DNA from: an uncultured Pseudohongiella sp.
Lineage (GTDB): Bacteria > Pseudomonadota > Gammaproteobacteria > Pseudomonadales > Pseudohongiellaceae
Length of the DNA: 64,000 nucleotides
Assembly (NCBI GenBank): GCA_951812965.1
Contig: OX638341.1
Location: 1,098,438 to 1,162,437, forward strand
Reading direction: 5' to 3'
Positions 17,372 through 26,684 of this stretch are shown piece by piece (position 1 is the first letter of the stretch; each line of letters starts with the position of its first letter). The notes beneath the pieces are model-generated. The model had not been told where the DNA came from. It saw nothing but the letters and a program-made list of their open reading frames with translations, and ran no database searches. Made by a program: the position numbers and the translations under genes.

Positions 17372-18208
17372 ATGCGAATCAATTTCACCAAGATGCACGG
17401 CCTGGGCAATGACTTCATGCTCATCGACAGCACCGCGAAAAAATTCGATCTGCCGGCGGACCGAATAGAAATTCTCGCCGACCGCAGGCTTGGCGTCGGC
17501 TTCGATCAATTGCTGGTGCTCGAGTCGAGCACCGATCCGCAAGCCGATTTCCACTATCGCATCTTCAATCCCGACGGCCTGGAGGTGGAACACTGCGGCA
17601 ATGGCGCCCGCTGCCTGGCCCGATTCATTGCCGACCAAGGTCTCAGCGAACGCAATCCGATCGTCGTATCCACCGTCAATCGAACGCTCGAATTGCGGCT
17701 TCTGGACAACGGCGATGTGTCGGTGGACATGGGCAGTCCGGACTTTGCGCCGGCGTCGCTGCCGTTCCATGCCGGGCGCCGCGAGGCGGTTTACCGGCGC
17801 GAAATCGAGGCAATCGGGGCCGATGTAAGCTTTGCCGCCTTGTCGATGGGCAACCCCCACGCGGTAATTCCAGTTGAAGACCTGGCAAATACTGCCGTAA
17901 AGACAATAGGAAAGGCGCTTGGAAACCATGCGGACTTTCCCGCCGGCGTAAATGTCGGCTTCATGCAGGTGGAAAACCGCAATCGAATCAGGCTGCGTGT
18001 GTATGAAAGGGGACCGGGAGAAACTCCGGCATGCGGCAGCGGCGCCTGCGCAGCGGCGGTCAGCGGAATCGAGGCGGGCTTGGTCGACAGCCCGGTAACG
18101 GTAGCGCTGATCGGAGGTGAGTTGAAAATCGACTGGCTGGGCGGTTCGGCGCCGGTTTTCATGTCGGGGCCGGCGCAAGCCGTATACGAGGGAACCGTCA
18201 GGAAATGA
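17372..18208 (+). CDS. dapF: Diaminopimelate epimerase
   Basis: Converts LL- to meso-diaminopimelate for lysine and peptidoglycan synthesis; 278 residues, about the family norm. Both halves of the active site are present: the first catalytic Cys in EHCGNGARCLARF and the second in TPACGSGACAAAV. The N-terminus MRINFTKMHGLGNDFMLID supports ATG 17372; an in-frame ATG at 17348 would add eight residues. The gene starts 25 bases after lysA and overlaps the DUF484 gene by 4 bases (ATGA at 18205). Confidence 0.97.
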   Translation: MRINFTKMHGLGNDFMLIDSTAKKFDLPADRIEILADRRLGVGFDQLLVLESSTDPQADFHYRIFNPDGLEVEHCGNGARCLARFIADQGLSERNPIVVSTVNRTLELRLLDNGDVSVDMGSPDFAPASLPFHAGRREAVYRREIEAIGADVSFAALSMGNPHAVIPVEDLANTAVKTIGKALGNHADFPAGVNVGFMQVENRNRIRLRVYERGPGETPACGSGACAAAVSGIEAGLVDSPVTVALIGGELKIDWLGGSAPVFMSGPAQAVYEGTVRK

Positions 18209-18930
18209 ACAAGAAAGCAATCATCACGGCGGGTCAATCCGGCGTCGAAGCGGTTGAATTGACAGCCGAACAGGTAGCCGGATTTCTTGGAACGCATCCG
18301 GAATTCTTCCTCGAACACGAAAATCTGCTTACGGAACTCTCCTTGCCGCATGACTCGGGCAAGGCGGTATCGCTGCTCGAACACCAGGTCATGCTTTTGC
18401 GGCGGCGATTCGACAATACCAGCCGCAAACTCGGCGAATTGCTCGAAAACGGACGCCGCAGCGAACAATTGTTCGGTATCACCCGGGAGCTCGTATTGGC
18501 GCTGCTGGAAACGCGCAATGCGGAACAGGTCATAGCCGTATCCCGGGGGCATCTGCTCAGCCGCACCGACGTCGAAGCGATGGAAGTGATTTTCCTGAAT
18601 GGCGCAGGACAGATGCCCGTCGGCGAATTTCGTATTGAGGACCGGGCGCTGATCCTGGAAGAGTTTCGCGATGTCTTCAGATTGAACAAGGCTCATTGCG
18701 GCAAGCAGAGCGAATCGCTCCTGCACTGGTTGTTTCCGGAAGGCTGTGTGCGAATCCAGTCGACAGCGCTGTGTCCGATCAGTCCGAATGGCGAACCGTT
18801 GGCGCTGTTGGCCCTCGGGCAGCGCTCTCCGGACCATTTCACCATCCACATGGAAACGCTTTTTCTCGATTTTATTGCTGAAGCCATGGGAGCCATGTTC
18901 ACATTGCACCTGGAAGCCGCCACTGAATAG
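18205..18930 (+). CDS. DUF484 family protein
   Basis: A 241-residue cytoplasmic protein that is regularly encoded after dapF in gammaproteobacteria, usually before xerC. It starts with a helical part (VAGFLGTHPEFFLEHENLL, a family hallmark), a coiled-coil stretch (about residues 55-95) and a GAF-like C-terminal domain. Function is not established. The 4-base overlap with dapF points to cotranscription. Here the usual xerC is absent, replaced by a large glycosyltransferase gene 26 bp downstream. Confidence 0.9.
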   Translation: MNKKAIITAGQSGVEAVELTAEQVAGFLGTHPEFFLEHENLLTELSLPHDSGKAVSLLEHQVMLLRRRFDNTSRKLGELLENGRRSEQLFGITRELVLALLETRNAEQVIAVSRGHLLSRTDVEAMEVIFLNGAGQMPVGEFRIEDRALILEEFRDVFRLNKAHCGKQSESLLHWLFPEGCVRIQSTALCPISPNGEPLALLALGQRSPDHFTIHMETLFLDFIAEAMGAMFTLHLEAATE

Positions 18931-18956
18931 CCCCGGGCGGCCAGGTACAGGACTTC

Positions 18957-21900
18957 ATGGCGAGCGAATCCTCAAGCCCGCAAACAAACCCGCAATCTCC
19001 GCTGGTATCCATTATTTGCCGGACCATGGGCCGGCCCGAACTGGGTGAGGCGCTCGCCTCGGCCGCCGGGCAGACCCATTCGCCGCTGGAAATCGTTCTG
19101 GTTGACGCCGCCGCCCTCGGTGAGCCTGCTTATCGGGAAGCGTGCGCCGGCAATACTATCGTTCTCGCATTACCCGAATCACCTCTGTCCCGGCCGAACG
19201 CCGCCAATTTCGGCCTGGACCGCGCCCGCGGAGAGTATCTGCTATTCCTCGACGAAGACGACTGGATCGCGCCCGATCATGTAGAGCAATTGTTGAATTG
19301 TCTGACCGGCCGGCAGGGCATACGCGCGGCCTACAGCAGCACGCGCAAGACCGATGTCACGGGGAAAGCCACTCTGGAGACTTTCCAGCAGTCGTTTGAC
19401 CGGCTGTTACTGATGCGGGACAACTACATTCCCATTCACTCGATGCTTTTCGCCCGGGACCTGCTCGAAGAGGGCTGCCGGTTCGAAGAGGAATTCGAAA
19501 TATTCGAGGATTGGGATTTCTGGCTGCAATTGAGCGAGCATACGGATTTTCATCACGTCGACCATTGCACGGCGTTCTATCGCGCCGGCGGGGCGTCCGA
19601 GACCGGCGATCCCGGAGATCACTTGCGGCGATTCGATCCGGAGCATCAACTCGGCAAGGCCAGGGCCGCGGTCTACAACAAGTGGCTGCGGCGCTGGAAC
19701 GGCAAACAATTGAATGAATTGCTGGGAGTAGGCCAGCGGGAACAAAGCGAGAGTATTGATCGAATCAGTGAGTTGGGTCGGGAACTTGAGCGTCTGGCGC
19801 TGGCGAAACAGAGTGCGGAGCGGAAACTGGGCGAACTTCACCACGAAAGAGAGGAACTGAAACGCCAATGGGCGAAAGATCGAAATCAGTGGGAAGAAGA
19901 TCGCAAGGCACACCTGCGCACGGAAACCCGCCTTAATGCGGCTATCAAGGATTTACAGTCGGCAAACGTGGACCTGCACGAAGCGGTTCAGGAACTGCGG
20001 CAAAATCTGCAAGCTGTATTGAATTCCCGCAGTTGGAAACTGACGCGCCCGTATCGCGCGCTAGGGAATTTGCTCAAACCTCGTGCCCCCATGCCACTGG
20101 ATGCCCAGGCAATCGAAGCACGCGATGTCGCGCCGGATGAGGCCGAAGCGGCAGCTCCGGAAACTGAAAAACGCACCGGACCCGCTGATTTCAAGGCCGA
20201 ATTCGACCGGAAGGCCAGGCATGCCATGGACGAATTTTTTACCGGCAAGGAAAAGCTGGCCGTGTCGGCGTCGCACAATCCGGTCGTGTCGGTTTTGCTC
20301 GTTTTCTACAATCAGGCCCATCTCAGCCTGATGTGTCTGCGGACATTACTGGAAAACGCCGATGTTCCTTTTGAATTGATTATCGTGGACAACGCTTCCG
20401 GCGATCGCACCGGCGAATTGCTCGACCGGCTCGAAAACGTAAAGTCGGTCAGGAACGAGAAAAATCTCGGTTTCGTGAAAGCGGTCAATCAGGGTGCAAA
20501 ACTCGCGCAGGCTGACTTTCTGCTATTACTGAACAACGATGCATTTATTGAACCCGGCGCACTCGGCGCCGCCCTTCGCGTATTGCGTAAAGATGCAACC
20601 GCCGGCGCCGTGGGTGGCCGCATCGAGGCGCTGGACGGAAAATTGCAGGAAGCAGGCAACATCGTCTGGCGCGACGGCTCCTGCGCCGGATACGGCCGCG
20701 GAGAAAATCCCGAAGACGGCGCATTCCGTTTTCGCCGGGAAGTCGACTACTGTTCCGGAGCGTTTCTCATGTTTCGCACCGCCCAATTCCGTGATCTCGG
20801 CGGATTCGACGAAGCATTCGCTCCGGCCTATTACGAGGAATCGGATTTTTGCCTGCGGCTCGCACAGCAAGGCCTGCATACGATCTACGAACCTGCCGTC
20901 AAGGTGCGTCACTACGAATTCGCCAGCACCGGCGGCATGAATGCCGCAGTAGCTTTGCAGGAGAAAAACCGCGCGCTGTTCCGCGAAAAGCACGCGGAGT
21001 TTCTCAAACGTCAACCCGAAGCCGACCCCGCTCGCACCTTGCATGCCCGTTCGAGTAACGGTCACCCCAATTTGCTGCTGATCGACGACGCGGTGCCGCA
21101 TGCGAGCCTGGGCGGAGGCTACCCCCGCTGCCGGCATATCGTCAGCCTGCTGTCGCAATTGCCGCTGAATGTCACATTTTTCCCCCTGCATTTCCCGAAC
21201 GACGATTGGGGCGAGGTCTATCGAACTTTGCCTGACAATGTAGAAGTACTGTTGAAGCGGGGACGGTCGGGCCTGGCGCAACTGCTGGCTGAACGGGCGG
21301 GTTTTTACCGCCATGTAATGGTCAGCCGCCCCACCAATATGGCAATTTTCAATCAAGTGTTGCAATACTTGCCGCAAGAAGCGCGGCAGTTCGACATCGT
21401 TTACGACGCGGAAGCCGTGTTCGCCGGACGAGAACTGCTATGGCGCGAATTGCAAGGCGAGTCCATCGAAGAAGACGAAAAGAAACGTGTCATCGCGCAG
21501 GAACTCGACCTGGCCGCCGAAGCTTCGGCGGTGTTGACCGTTTCCGACGCGGAAGCGGAACTTTTTCGGGAACACGGCCTTGAACGAGTCCTGGTGCTTG
21601 GTCATGGAATGGAGCCGGTCGCCGGACCGGCGCCGTTCGACAACCGCCGGGGACTGCTATTCGTAGGGGCGCTAAAGGACGAACACTCGCCCAATGTGGA
21701 TTCCCTTTTATGGTTTGCCTGCAATGTGCTGCCTCTCATCGAACGGGAAATGCCCGGAGTTGACCTGAACGTGGCAGGCCAAACCGCAGCGCCGTCGCTA
21801 CTCAGCATCGATCGGCCGAACATTCACATGAAAGGCAGGCTGGAAACCCTGGAAGGTTTGTATCGAGATTGCCGCGTGTTCATCGCGCCGACGCGCTTCG

Positions 21901-22175
21901 CCGCCGGCATCCCCCACAAGGTGCACGAAGCCGCGGCTCACGGTATACCAGCGGTCGTTACGCCGTTACTGGCCCGACAGCTTGGCTGGCGGCACGATCA
22001 GGAAGTTCTGGTGGGAGAAGAACCCGAGGAATTTGCCGAACAATGTCTTCGCCTCTATCGAGAGGCCGATTTGTGGGAGCGGCTCAGCCAGGCCGCCCGC
22101 GAGGCCGTGGCCAGGGATTGTTCCGAAGAGCGATTTCGGGAAACGTTACGAGAACTGTTCAGCCCCATTGATTGA
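18957..22175 (+). CDS. Three-domain glycosyltransferase (GT2-coiled coil-GT2-GT4)
   Basis: A 1,072-residue protein with no signal or TM segment. Domain 1 is a GT2 fold (about 16-240) with the acidic metal site FLDEDDWIAPDH. A charged coiled coil spans about 260-350. Domain 2 is a second GT2 fold (about 440-680; VLLVFYNQAHL, IIVDNASGDRTGEL, LLLLNNDAFIEPGA). Domain 3 (about 700-1070) is GT4-like (GGYPRCRHIVSLLSQL, LLFVGALKDEHSPNVDS, FIAPTRFAAGIPHKVHEAAA). Such fusions build O-antigen or surface polysaccharide at the membrane in one polypeptide. Sugar and acceptor are unknown; the two GT2 genes at 23-25 kb may act in the same pathway. Confidence 0.85.
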   Translation: MASESSSPQTNPQSPLVSIICRTMGRPELGEALASAAGQTHSPLEIVLVDAAALGEPAYREACAGNTIVLALPESPLSRPNAANFGLDRARGEYLLFLDEDDWIAPDHVEQLLNCLTGRQGIRAAYSSTRKTDVTGKATLETFQQSFDRLLLMRDNYIPIHSMLFARDLLEEGCRFEEEFEIFEDWDFWLQLSEHTDFHHVDHCTAFYRAGGASETGDPGDHLRRFDPEHQLGKARAAVYNKWLRRWNGKQLNELLGVGQREQSESIDRISELGRELERLALAKQSAERKLGELHHEREELKRQWAKDRNQWEEDRKAHLRTETRLNAAIKDLQSANVDLHEAVQELRQNLQAVLNSRSWKLTRPYRALGNLLKPRAPMPLDAQAIEARDVAPDEAEAAAPETEKRTGPADFKAEFDRKARHAMDEFFTGKEKLAVSASHNPVVSVLLVFYNQAHLSLMCLRTLLENADVPFELIIVDNASGDRTGELLDRLENVKSVRNEKNLGFVKAVNQGAKLAQADFLLLLNNDAFIEPGALGAALRVLRKDATAGAVGGRIEALDGKLQEAGNIVWRDGSCAGYGRGENPEDGAFRFRREVDYCSGAFLMFRTAQFRDLGGFDEAFAPAYYEESDFCLRLAQQGLHTIYEPAVKVRHYEFASTGGMNAAVALQEKNRALFREKHAEFLKRQPEADPARTLHARSSNGHPNLLLIDDAVPHASLGGGYPRCRHIVSLLSQLPLNVTFFPLHFPNDDWGEVYRTLPDNVEVLLKRGRSGLAQLLAERAGFYRHVMVSRPTNMAIFNQVLQYLPQEARQFDIVYDAEAVFAGRELLWRELQGESIEEDEKKRVIAQELDLAAEASAVLTVSDAEAELFREHGLERVLVLGHGMEPVAGPAPFDNRRGLLFVGALKDEHSPNVDSLLWFACNVLPLIEREMPGVDLNVAGQTAAPSLLSIDRPNIHMKGRLETLEGLYRDCRVFIAPTRFAAGIPHKVHEAAAHGIPAVVTPLLARQLGWRHDQEVLVGEEPEEFAEQCLRLYREADLWERLSQAAREAVARDCSEERFRETLRELFSPID

Positions 22176-22204
22176 AGCTGAGCGCATACCCGTTGGTATT
22201 ACGT

Positions 22205-22852
22205 TCAATATTCGACCGGTACGGCGTCCAGGCTGCGCCAGAGATACCAGGAAGCGACCGAGCGCCATGGCCGCCACGGTTCGGCGATTGCCACCATTTC
22301 CTTGGGACCCGGACGTACGCCGCCGTTGAAATGATTGCCGATCGCTTTCTGGATGCCGATATCGTCGACCGGCAACACGTCCGGCCGCAAGAGGTGGAAA
22401 ATCAGGAACATCTCCGCGGTCCAGCGGCCGATGCCTTTCACCTGGACGAGGCGCTCGATAACGGCCTCGTCGTCCATTTCGCTCCATTGCTCCTGTTGCA
22501 GCGAACCGTCGATGAAATGTTCGGCCAGGCTGAGAATATAGCGCGCCTTGGGCCGCGACAGCCCGCATTCCCGCAGGCTGTCCTCGTTTTCCCCCGAGAC
22601 AGCCTTTGGGGTTATCTCTCCTACATGCGCGAGCATCTTCTGCCAGACCGATTCCGCCGCCTTCACTGAAATCTGCTGACCCACGATCGAGCGCGACAGT
22701 GAAAAGAAGGGATCATGGCGCGGCCGCAATATGGAATCTCCGGCGAGCTTGATGACCTTGCCGAGAGTGGGGTCGGCAGCAGCAAGCGCACGCTGCGCTT
22801 CTTCCCAATACAGCGCGGGATATGCGTTCCCGCCTCCCATGATCCTGGACAT
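22205..22852 (-). CDS. DNA-3-methyladenine glycosylase (AlkA-like, HhH-GPD)
   Basis: A base-excision repair enzyme of about 215 residues that removes alkylated purines. The HhH-GPD superfamily core is clear: RSIVGQQISVKAAESVW, the hairpin LVQVKGIGRWTAEMFLIF, and the catalytic Asp in LPVDDIGIQKAIG. It lacks the AlkA N-terminal domain, so it resembles the shorter AlkA/Mag type. The start is uncertain: ATG 22852 or 22840 (MGGGNAYP). The gene lies convergent to the glycosyltransferase. Confidence 0.88.
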   Translation of the reverse strand: MSRIMGGGNAYPALYWEEAQRALAAADPTLGKVIKLAGDSILRPRHDPFFSLSRSIVGQQISVKAAESVWQKMLAHVGEITPKAVSGENEDSLRECGLSRPKARYILSLAEHFIDGSLQQEQWSEMDDEAVIERLVQVKGIGRWTAEMFLIFHLLRPDVLPVDDIGIQKAIGNHFNGGVRPGPKEMVAIAEPWRPWRSVASWYLWRSLDAVPVEY

Positions 22853-22996
22853 TTCAGTGATGTACCCCGCAACTCGCGAACAACGCGCCCAAGACGACAC
22901 AGAACAGGCACGAAGTAGCGATATTGTTGCTTTCACTCATTTATCAAATTCCTTTCGACGGGCGCTCGGAGTGGCAAAACATCGGTGTGAACTGTG

Positions 22997-23929
22997 CTAC
23001 TTTTTCTTCACGCGGGCAATACGATAAACGACTCGCTGTAACAATCCCACCCGTACCCGGAGCAGCGAGCATAGGCGCAAGCTTCGGCGCTGTTTCCGGC
23101 TGAGGATCGCTCCGTGCTGGCGCAGGAACGCGCTTGCCTGGCTGCCGACTTCCAGCAAGTGTGGATTGGACGCGGCGGCGATGAGGCGGCGCCAGTGGGA
23201 CCAGCGCGTGATTCTGGCCGTGGTGTGGCGGCGGGCGCCGATGGTGTTGGCGTCGTGCTGACGATAGCGGACCATGGGTTCCGCGATATAGGCGACTTTG
23301 CCGAAGGCGCTGGCGGTCAGCGCCAGCCACCAGTCGTGCATGATAGCGTCGGTGGATATCGGCAGGGCCCGGCGCACGAGCGCTTCATTGATGAGCGCCG
23401 TGCAGCCGGTTACGAGATTGCTGATCGTCATGTCGGAGAAATGATTACGGTCGATGTCGAGCCCCTGGTAGGCGGCGAAGGAAGGCGCGACATGATCGTT
23501 TTCGAAGGAAACGACTTCCAGGTCGCTGTGGACGAGGACCGGAACCGATGGATCTCCCGCTTCGGTCGCGCGCATCAGATTCATCTGACGTTCAATCTTG
23601 TCTTCGCGCCAGATGTCGTCCTGGTCGCAGAACATCAGGTAGGGCGATTCCAGCCCGAGTTCCGCTGCCTGATCGAGCGCGGTTTGCATCAGTATGGCGA
23701 AACTCGCGCAGGCCCCCCGATTCTCCGGGTCTTTCGGCAAAAGAAGAAAACAGTTCGGGGAGCGGGCGGCGTAGTCTTCGAGCACCTCCCGGCTGCCGTC
23801 GCTCGAGCCGTCGTCGCGCGCTACGACGATAAAGTCCTGCCGGGTCTGGCGCTTGAGCGAATCGAGTTGGTCGGCGAGAAAGCGTTCGCCGTTGTAAGTC
23901 GATAACAGGACGACCAGCGAGGGAACCAT
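22997..23929 (-). CDS. GT2 family glycosyltransferase
   Basis: A 310-residue transferase with an N-terminal GT-A fold (VLLSTYNGERFLADQLDSL; ARDDGSSDGS) and the metal-binding region YLMFCDQDDIW. The sequence most resembles the alpha-1,3-rhamnosyltransferase-type GT2 enzymes of O-antigen clusters (SNLVTGCTALINEAL, MHDWWLALTAS). The C-terminal 60 residues are basic and could contact the membrane. It is the third gene of a minus-strand unit, 3 bases after the neighbouring GT2 stop codon. The sugar donor is inferred only from similarity of motifs. Confidence 0.88.
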   Translation of the reverse strand: MVPSLVVLLSTYNGERFLADQLDSLKRQTRQDFIVVARDDGSSDGSREVLEDYAARSPNCFLLLPKDPENRGACASFAILMQTALDQAAELGLESPYLMFCDQDDIWREDKIERQMNLMRATEAGDPSVPVLVHSDLEVVSFENDHVAPSFAAYQGLDIDRNHFSDMTISNLVTGCTALINEALVRRALPISTDAIMHDWWLALTASAFGKVAYIAEPMVRYRQHDANTIGARRHTTARITRWSHWRRLIAAASNPHLLEVGSQASAFLRQHGAILSRKQRRSLRLCSLLRVRVGLLQRVVYRIARVKKK

Positions 23930-23932
23930 GGG

Positions 23933-24841
23933 CTATTGCAATTGCCGGAAATCGCGAATGCCAGAGCTGATGTGTTTCCAGTACTCCGACCGTTGCGGCG
24001 AACTTGCCAGCAGCCAGGCTGCCTTGAGCGCGAATCGGACTATGTCGCGCACCTTCCAGCCGATGGGTGAATATCGTCGCGTATACAAGTGAATGCGATT
24101 GCGGCTCGAATAATAGGTCCGTGAAGGCTTGTGCTGGGCCATGATGCCGGCTCGCACGAGAGGATTGAGGCTGCGTTCGCCGATCAGGTGATAGAGGATT
24201 GCGTTGTTTGTGCCGACCAGGTCGTAGCCCCTGGAGCGGGCGCGGAAACACCATTCGAGATCCACGTTGTCGATGAAATAGTCCTCGCGCATGAGGCCGA
24301 TTTCAGGCATGTGCTTCGCGATCAGCATGGTGCCCGAGGTGATCAGGAAATCGGCGATGAAATGGGATTCGCTGCGCGCGAAGGGCCGATTGGTGCGGAA
24401 CCAGAGCCGATTGAACAGTTTGAAAGGCGTTTGGCGGCTCGTTTGTGGGTTGATGATGCGCGGTCCCATGGCGGCGATGCCTTTGCTGCTGTGATCGTGC
24501 ACTTCCTCGTATGCGGCGACCATGCGTTCCACATAGGATTCGCAAAGACTGCTGTCCTGATCGAACAGGAAGATGTAGTCGTAGCCGTGTTGCGTCGCGC
24601 GGGCGATGCCGATGTTGAGCGCCCGCGCCAGTCCTTCGTTCTGTTCTCGCTTGATGATGCCGAGACAGTTGTCATAGGCGGTGATCGACTCCTCGAGCCG
24701 CTCGATCGACGGCGAACCGTTGTCGACCACGAGGAAATTCGTTTCCCGGTTCAATTGCCCGAGCATGTCCAGCAGCGGAGTGATGTCCGGGTAATAGGTG
24801 ACGACGATGGCGCAGGTATTGGTCTTGCCGGCAGGGGACAT
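23933..24841 (-). CDS. GT2 family glycosyltransferase (rhamnosyltransferase-like)
   Basis: A 302-residue GT-A enzyme: nucleotide-binding start CAIVVTYYPD, VDNGSPSIERLEE, the NEGLARALNIG segment and metal-site YIFLFDQDSSL. Family features such as FFIDNVDLEWCFRARSRGYD (catalytic-base region EWCxRA) are present. The overall pattern fits RfbF/WbbL-type rhamnosyltransferases. It lies between the membrane protein gene at 24847 and another GT2 gene with gaps of only a few bases, so all three are likely cotranscribed for a surface glycan. Confidence 0.88.
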   Translation of the reverse strand: MSPAGKTNTCAIVVTYYPDITPLLDMLGQLNRETNFLVVDNGSPSIERLEESITAYDNCLGIIKREQNEGLARALNIGIARATQHGYDYIFLFDQDSSLCESYVERMVAAYEEVHDHSSKGIAAMGPRIINPQTSRQTPFKLFNRLWFRTNRPFARSESHFIADFLITSGTMLIAKHMPEIGLMREDYFIDNVDLEWCFRARSRGYDLVGTNNAILYHLIGERSLNPLVRAGIMAQHKPSRTYYSSRNRIHLYTRRYSPIGWKVRDIVRFALKAAWLLASSPQRSEYWKHISSGIRDFRQLQ

Positions 24842-24846
24842 CGAAC

Positions 24847-25380
24847 TCAGGACCTCGCGATTTCCGGAGTGTCCGGAGAAACTTCAATCCGCTGCGGCGC
24901 CAGCCGGGCGACCGCCATGAAATAGAGAATCGAGCAGATGCCGATGCTCAGACCTGCCACCACACCGGCATCGAGAATGCCGCGCCAGGGCTGTGGTAAC
25001 TGTCGGGCGACCGCGATAAAGCAGACGATCATCGCCGTAAGTCCGAAAGTTGCCAGCTTGCGCCGGCGCGTGGCATGCACGAAGCCCATGCAGAACAGCG
25101 GCGCCAGCAACACGAATCCCGGCCTTGGATCGCGTCCGAGACATAGCGCCCGCACAACGACCCGCGGCGCGAACCCGAGATGAAACCCCTTGTAGCCTTC
25201 GGCATAGGACATGTAGACCACGCTAAAGATCAGCGCCGCCCAATGCAACAGATTCAACCGCAAATCCACAAGTTCGAACGCCAGGGGCGCCAGCCGGTAA
25301 ATCGCAAACACCAGCAAGGCCACCACACCGCCCAAACCCCAGGCCAGCCCAAATACTCTCAAGAGACCACCACCAGACAA
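24847..25380 (-). CDS. Uncharacterised membrane protein
   Basis: A 177-residue protein with about four to five hydrophobic helices (LAWGLGGVVALLVFAIY, LLHWAALIFSVVYM, FVLLAPLFCMGFVHA, TFGLTAMIVCFIAVA, VVAGLSIGICSILYFM). I do not recognise a family. It is first in a minus-strand unit with two GT2 glycosyltransferases, starting 5 bases ahead of the second gene, so a role in surface polysaccharide assembly or anchoring is possible but unproved. A degenerate copy of the palindromic repeat lies about 60 bp upstream of its start. Confidence 0.65.
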   Translation of the reverse strand: MSGGGLLRVFGLAWGLGGVVALLVFAIYRLAPLAFELVDLRLNLLHWAALIFSVVYMSYAEGYKGFHLGFAPRVVVRALCLGRDPRPGFVLLAPLFCMGFVHATRRRKLATFGLTAMIVCFIAVARQLPQPWRGILDAGVVAGLSIGICSILYFMAVARLAPQRIEVSPDTPEIARS

Positions 25381-25442
25381 GAGTCGCGCATTATAACTAT
25401 AAGACTTACCGAGCGATGCTCCCAGGCGGGCGCAGGAAGGGT

Positions 25443-25520
25443 GTAGTCACATCTATCCCTCGCCTTCGAATGTTCCCAACACCGTGCAACTCCCGCGGGC
25501 GACGCATGCGTCGCCCCTAC
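25443..25520 (+). repeat. Composite palindromic element with degenerate left half
   Basis: The right half, gcgggcgacgcatgcgtcg then cccctac (about 25493-25520), is perfect, and the spacer keeps the conserved caacaccgtgcaac. The left half is eroded (gtagtcacatctatccctcgcc). Total length, 78 bp, matches the intact copies. Confidence 0.7.
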
Positions 25521-25560
25521 AAAAAATAAGGTTCGGTTGGCAGGCTGTCAAAACCGTGCC

Positions 25561-25637
25561 GTAGGGGCGAGGCATGCCTCGCCCGCGAATGGCCCCGTAC
25601 ACGCGACACGCACGGGCGACGCATGTGTCGCATCTAC
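25561..25637 (+). repeat. Composite palindromic element with degenerate right half
   Basis: The left half is perfect (gtaggggcgaggcatgcc...). The right half has decayed to cgggcgacgcatgtgtcgcatctac. The 77-bp length and spacer fit the family. Confidence 0.8.
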
Positions 25638-25712
25638 CAATCCCGCGCAATCTATTGAGTGAATTTCCATTCCCATGCACAATGCCGCCCAAACCCAACC
25701 GCATCCACGCGC

Positions 25713-26669
25713 ATGACACTACAACTCGGGGTCGTGATGGACCCCATAGAGTCCATCACCGTCAAGAAGGACACCACCCTGGCCATGCTCCTCGCGGCCC
25801 AGTCCCGCGGCTGGAGCATCCAGTACATGCTCCAGCCCGACCTTTACCTCGGAGATAACGGCAGTCGGGCCAGGGTCAGGGAACTTGCCGTGCGCGACGA
25901 CCCCGACGACTGGTTTGACCTCGGCGCTACAAGCGACATCGCCCTGGGAGACCTCGATGTAATCCTCATGCGCAAGGATCCGCCCTTCGACATGGATTAC
26001 ATCAACTCAACCTATCTGCTCGAGCACGCCCAGGCCGACGGTGTGCTCGTGGTCAACGAAGCACGCAGCCTGCGCGACTACAACGAAAAGATGTCCGCCA
26101 CCGTGTTTCCGCAGTGTTGCGCGCCTTTCCTGGTATCCGCTAACGCGGAACTGTTACGGGCGTTTCACGAAGAACATCGGGATGTCGTTTACAAACCTCT
26201 CGACGGCATGGGCGGAACCAATGTGTTCCGGGCGCGGTCCGACGATCCCAATGTCGCGGTCATCATCGAATCCCTGACCGGCCACGGCCGACGCCAGATC
26301 ATGGCCCAACGCTTCATTCCCGAGATTTCCGCCGGCGACAAACGCATCCTGCTCATCGACGGCAAACCCGTTCCCCATGCCCTGGCTCGCATCCCCGCCG
26401 CCGGCGAAACCCGCGGCAACCTGGCCGCCGGCGGCGTCGGAGAATGCCGCGAATTGAGCGAGCGCGACCGTTGGATATGCGATCAGGTCGGTCCTACTCT
26501 TGCCGACCGGGGGCTGCTTTTCGTCGGGCTCGACGTCATCGGCGACTATCTCACCGAAATCAATGTCACCAGTCCCACCTGCATGCGGGAGATTCAGTAC
26601 GCGACCGGATTGGATATTGCCGGCGAACTGATGGACTGTATACTGGGTAAATTGAATCTAAACGGTTGA
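25713..26669 (+). CDS. gshB: Glutathione synthetase
   Basis: ATP-grasp ligase that joins gamma-glutamylcysteine and glycine; 318 residues as expected. The N-terminal domain begins LQLGVVMDPIESITVKKDT, a hallmark of proteobacterial GshB. ATP-grasp elements include VVYKPLDGMGGTNVFRA, RILLIDGKPVPHALARIP and FVGLDVIGDYLTEINVTSPT (metal-binding Glu/Asn). Chosen ATG 25713; the open frame reaches back to 25659, but those residues do not resemble the family. It heads the unit gshB-tonB-yqgE-ruvX as in Pseudomonas. Confidence 0.97.
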   Translation: MTLQLGVVMDPIESITVKKDTTLAMLLAAQSRGWSIQYMLQPDLYLGDNGSRARVRELAVRDDPDDWFDLGATSDIALGDLDVILMRKDPPFDMDYINSTYLLEHAQADGVLVVNEARSLRDYNEKMSATVFPQCCAPFLVSANAELLRAFHEEHRDVVYKPLDGMGGTNVFRARSDDPNVAVIIESLTGHGRRQIMAQRFIPEISAGDKRILLIDGKPVPHALARIPAAGETRGNLAAGGVGECRELSERDRWICDQVGPTLADRGLLFVGLDVIGDYLTEINVTSPTCMREIQYATGLDIAGELMDCILGKLNLNG

Positions 26670-26684
26670 GCGTCGAGGCGAAGC

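Larger units (their letters stand above)
25381..25712. other. 332-bp divergent intergenic region holding two repeat copies
   Basis: This gap separates the glycan unit (minus) from gshB (plus). It is dominated by two composite palindromic elements, 25443-25520 (left half degenerate) and 25561-25637 (right half degenerate), leaving only about 75 bp before gshB for a promoter. Apart from an AT-rich patch at 25388-25415, no convincing promoter was seen. Confidence 0.7.
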
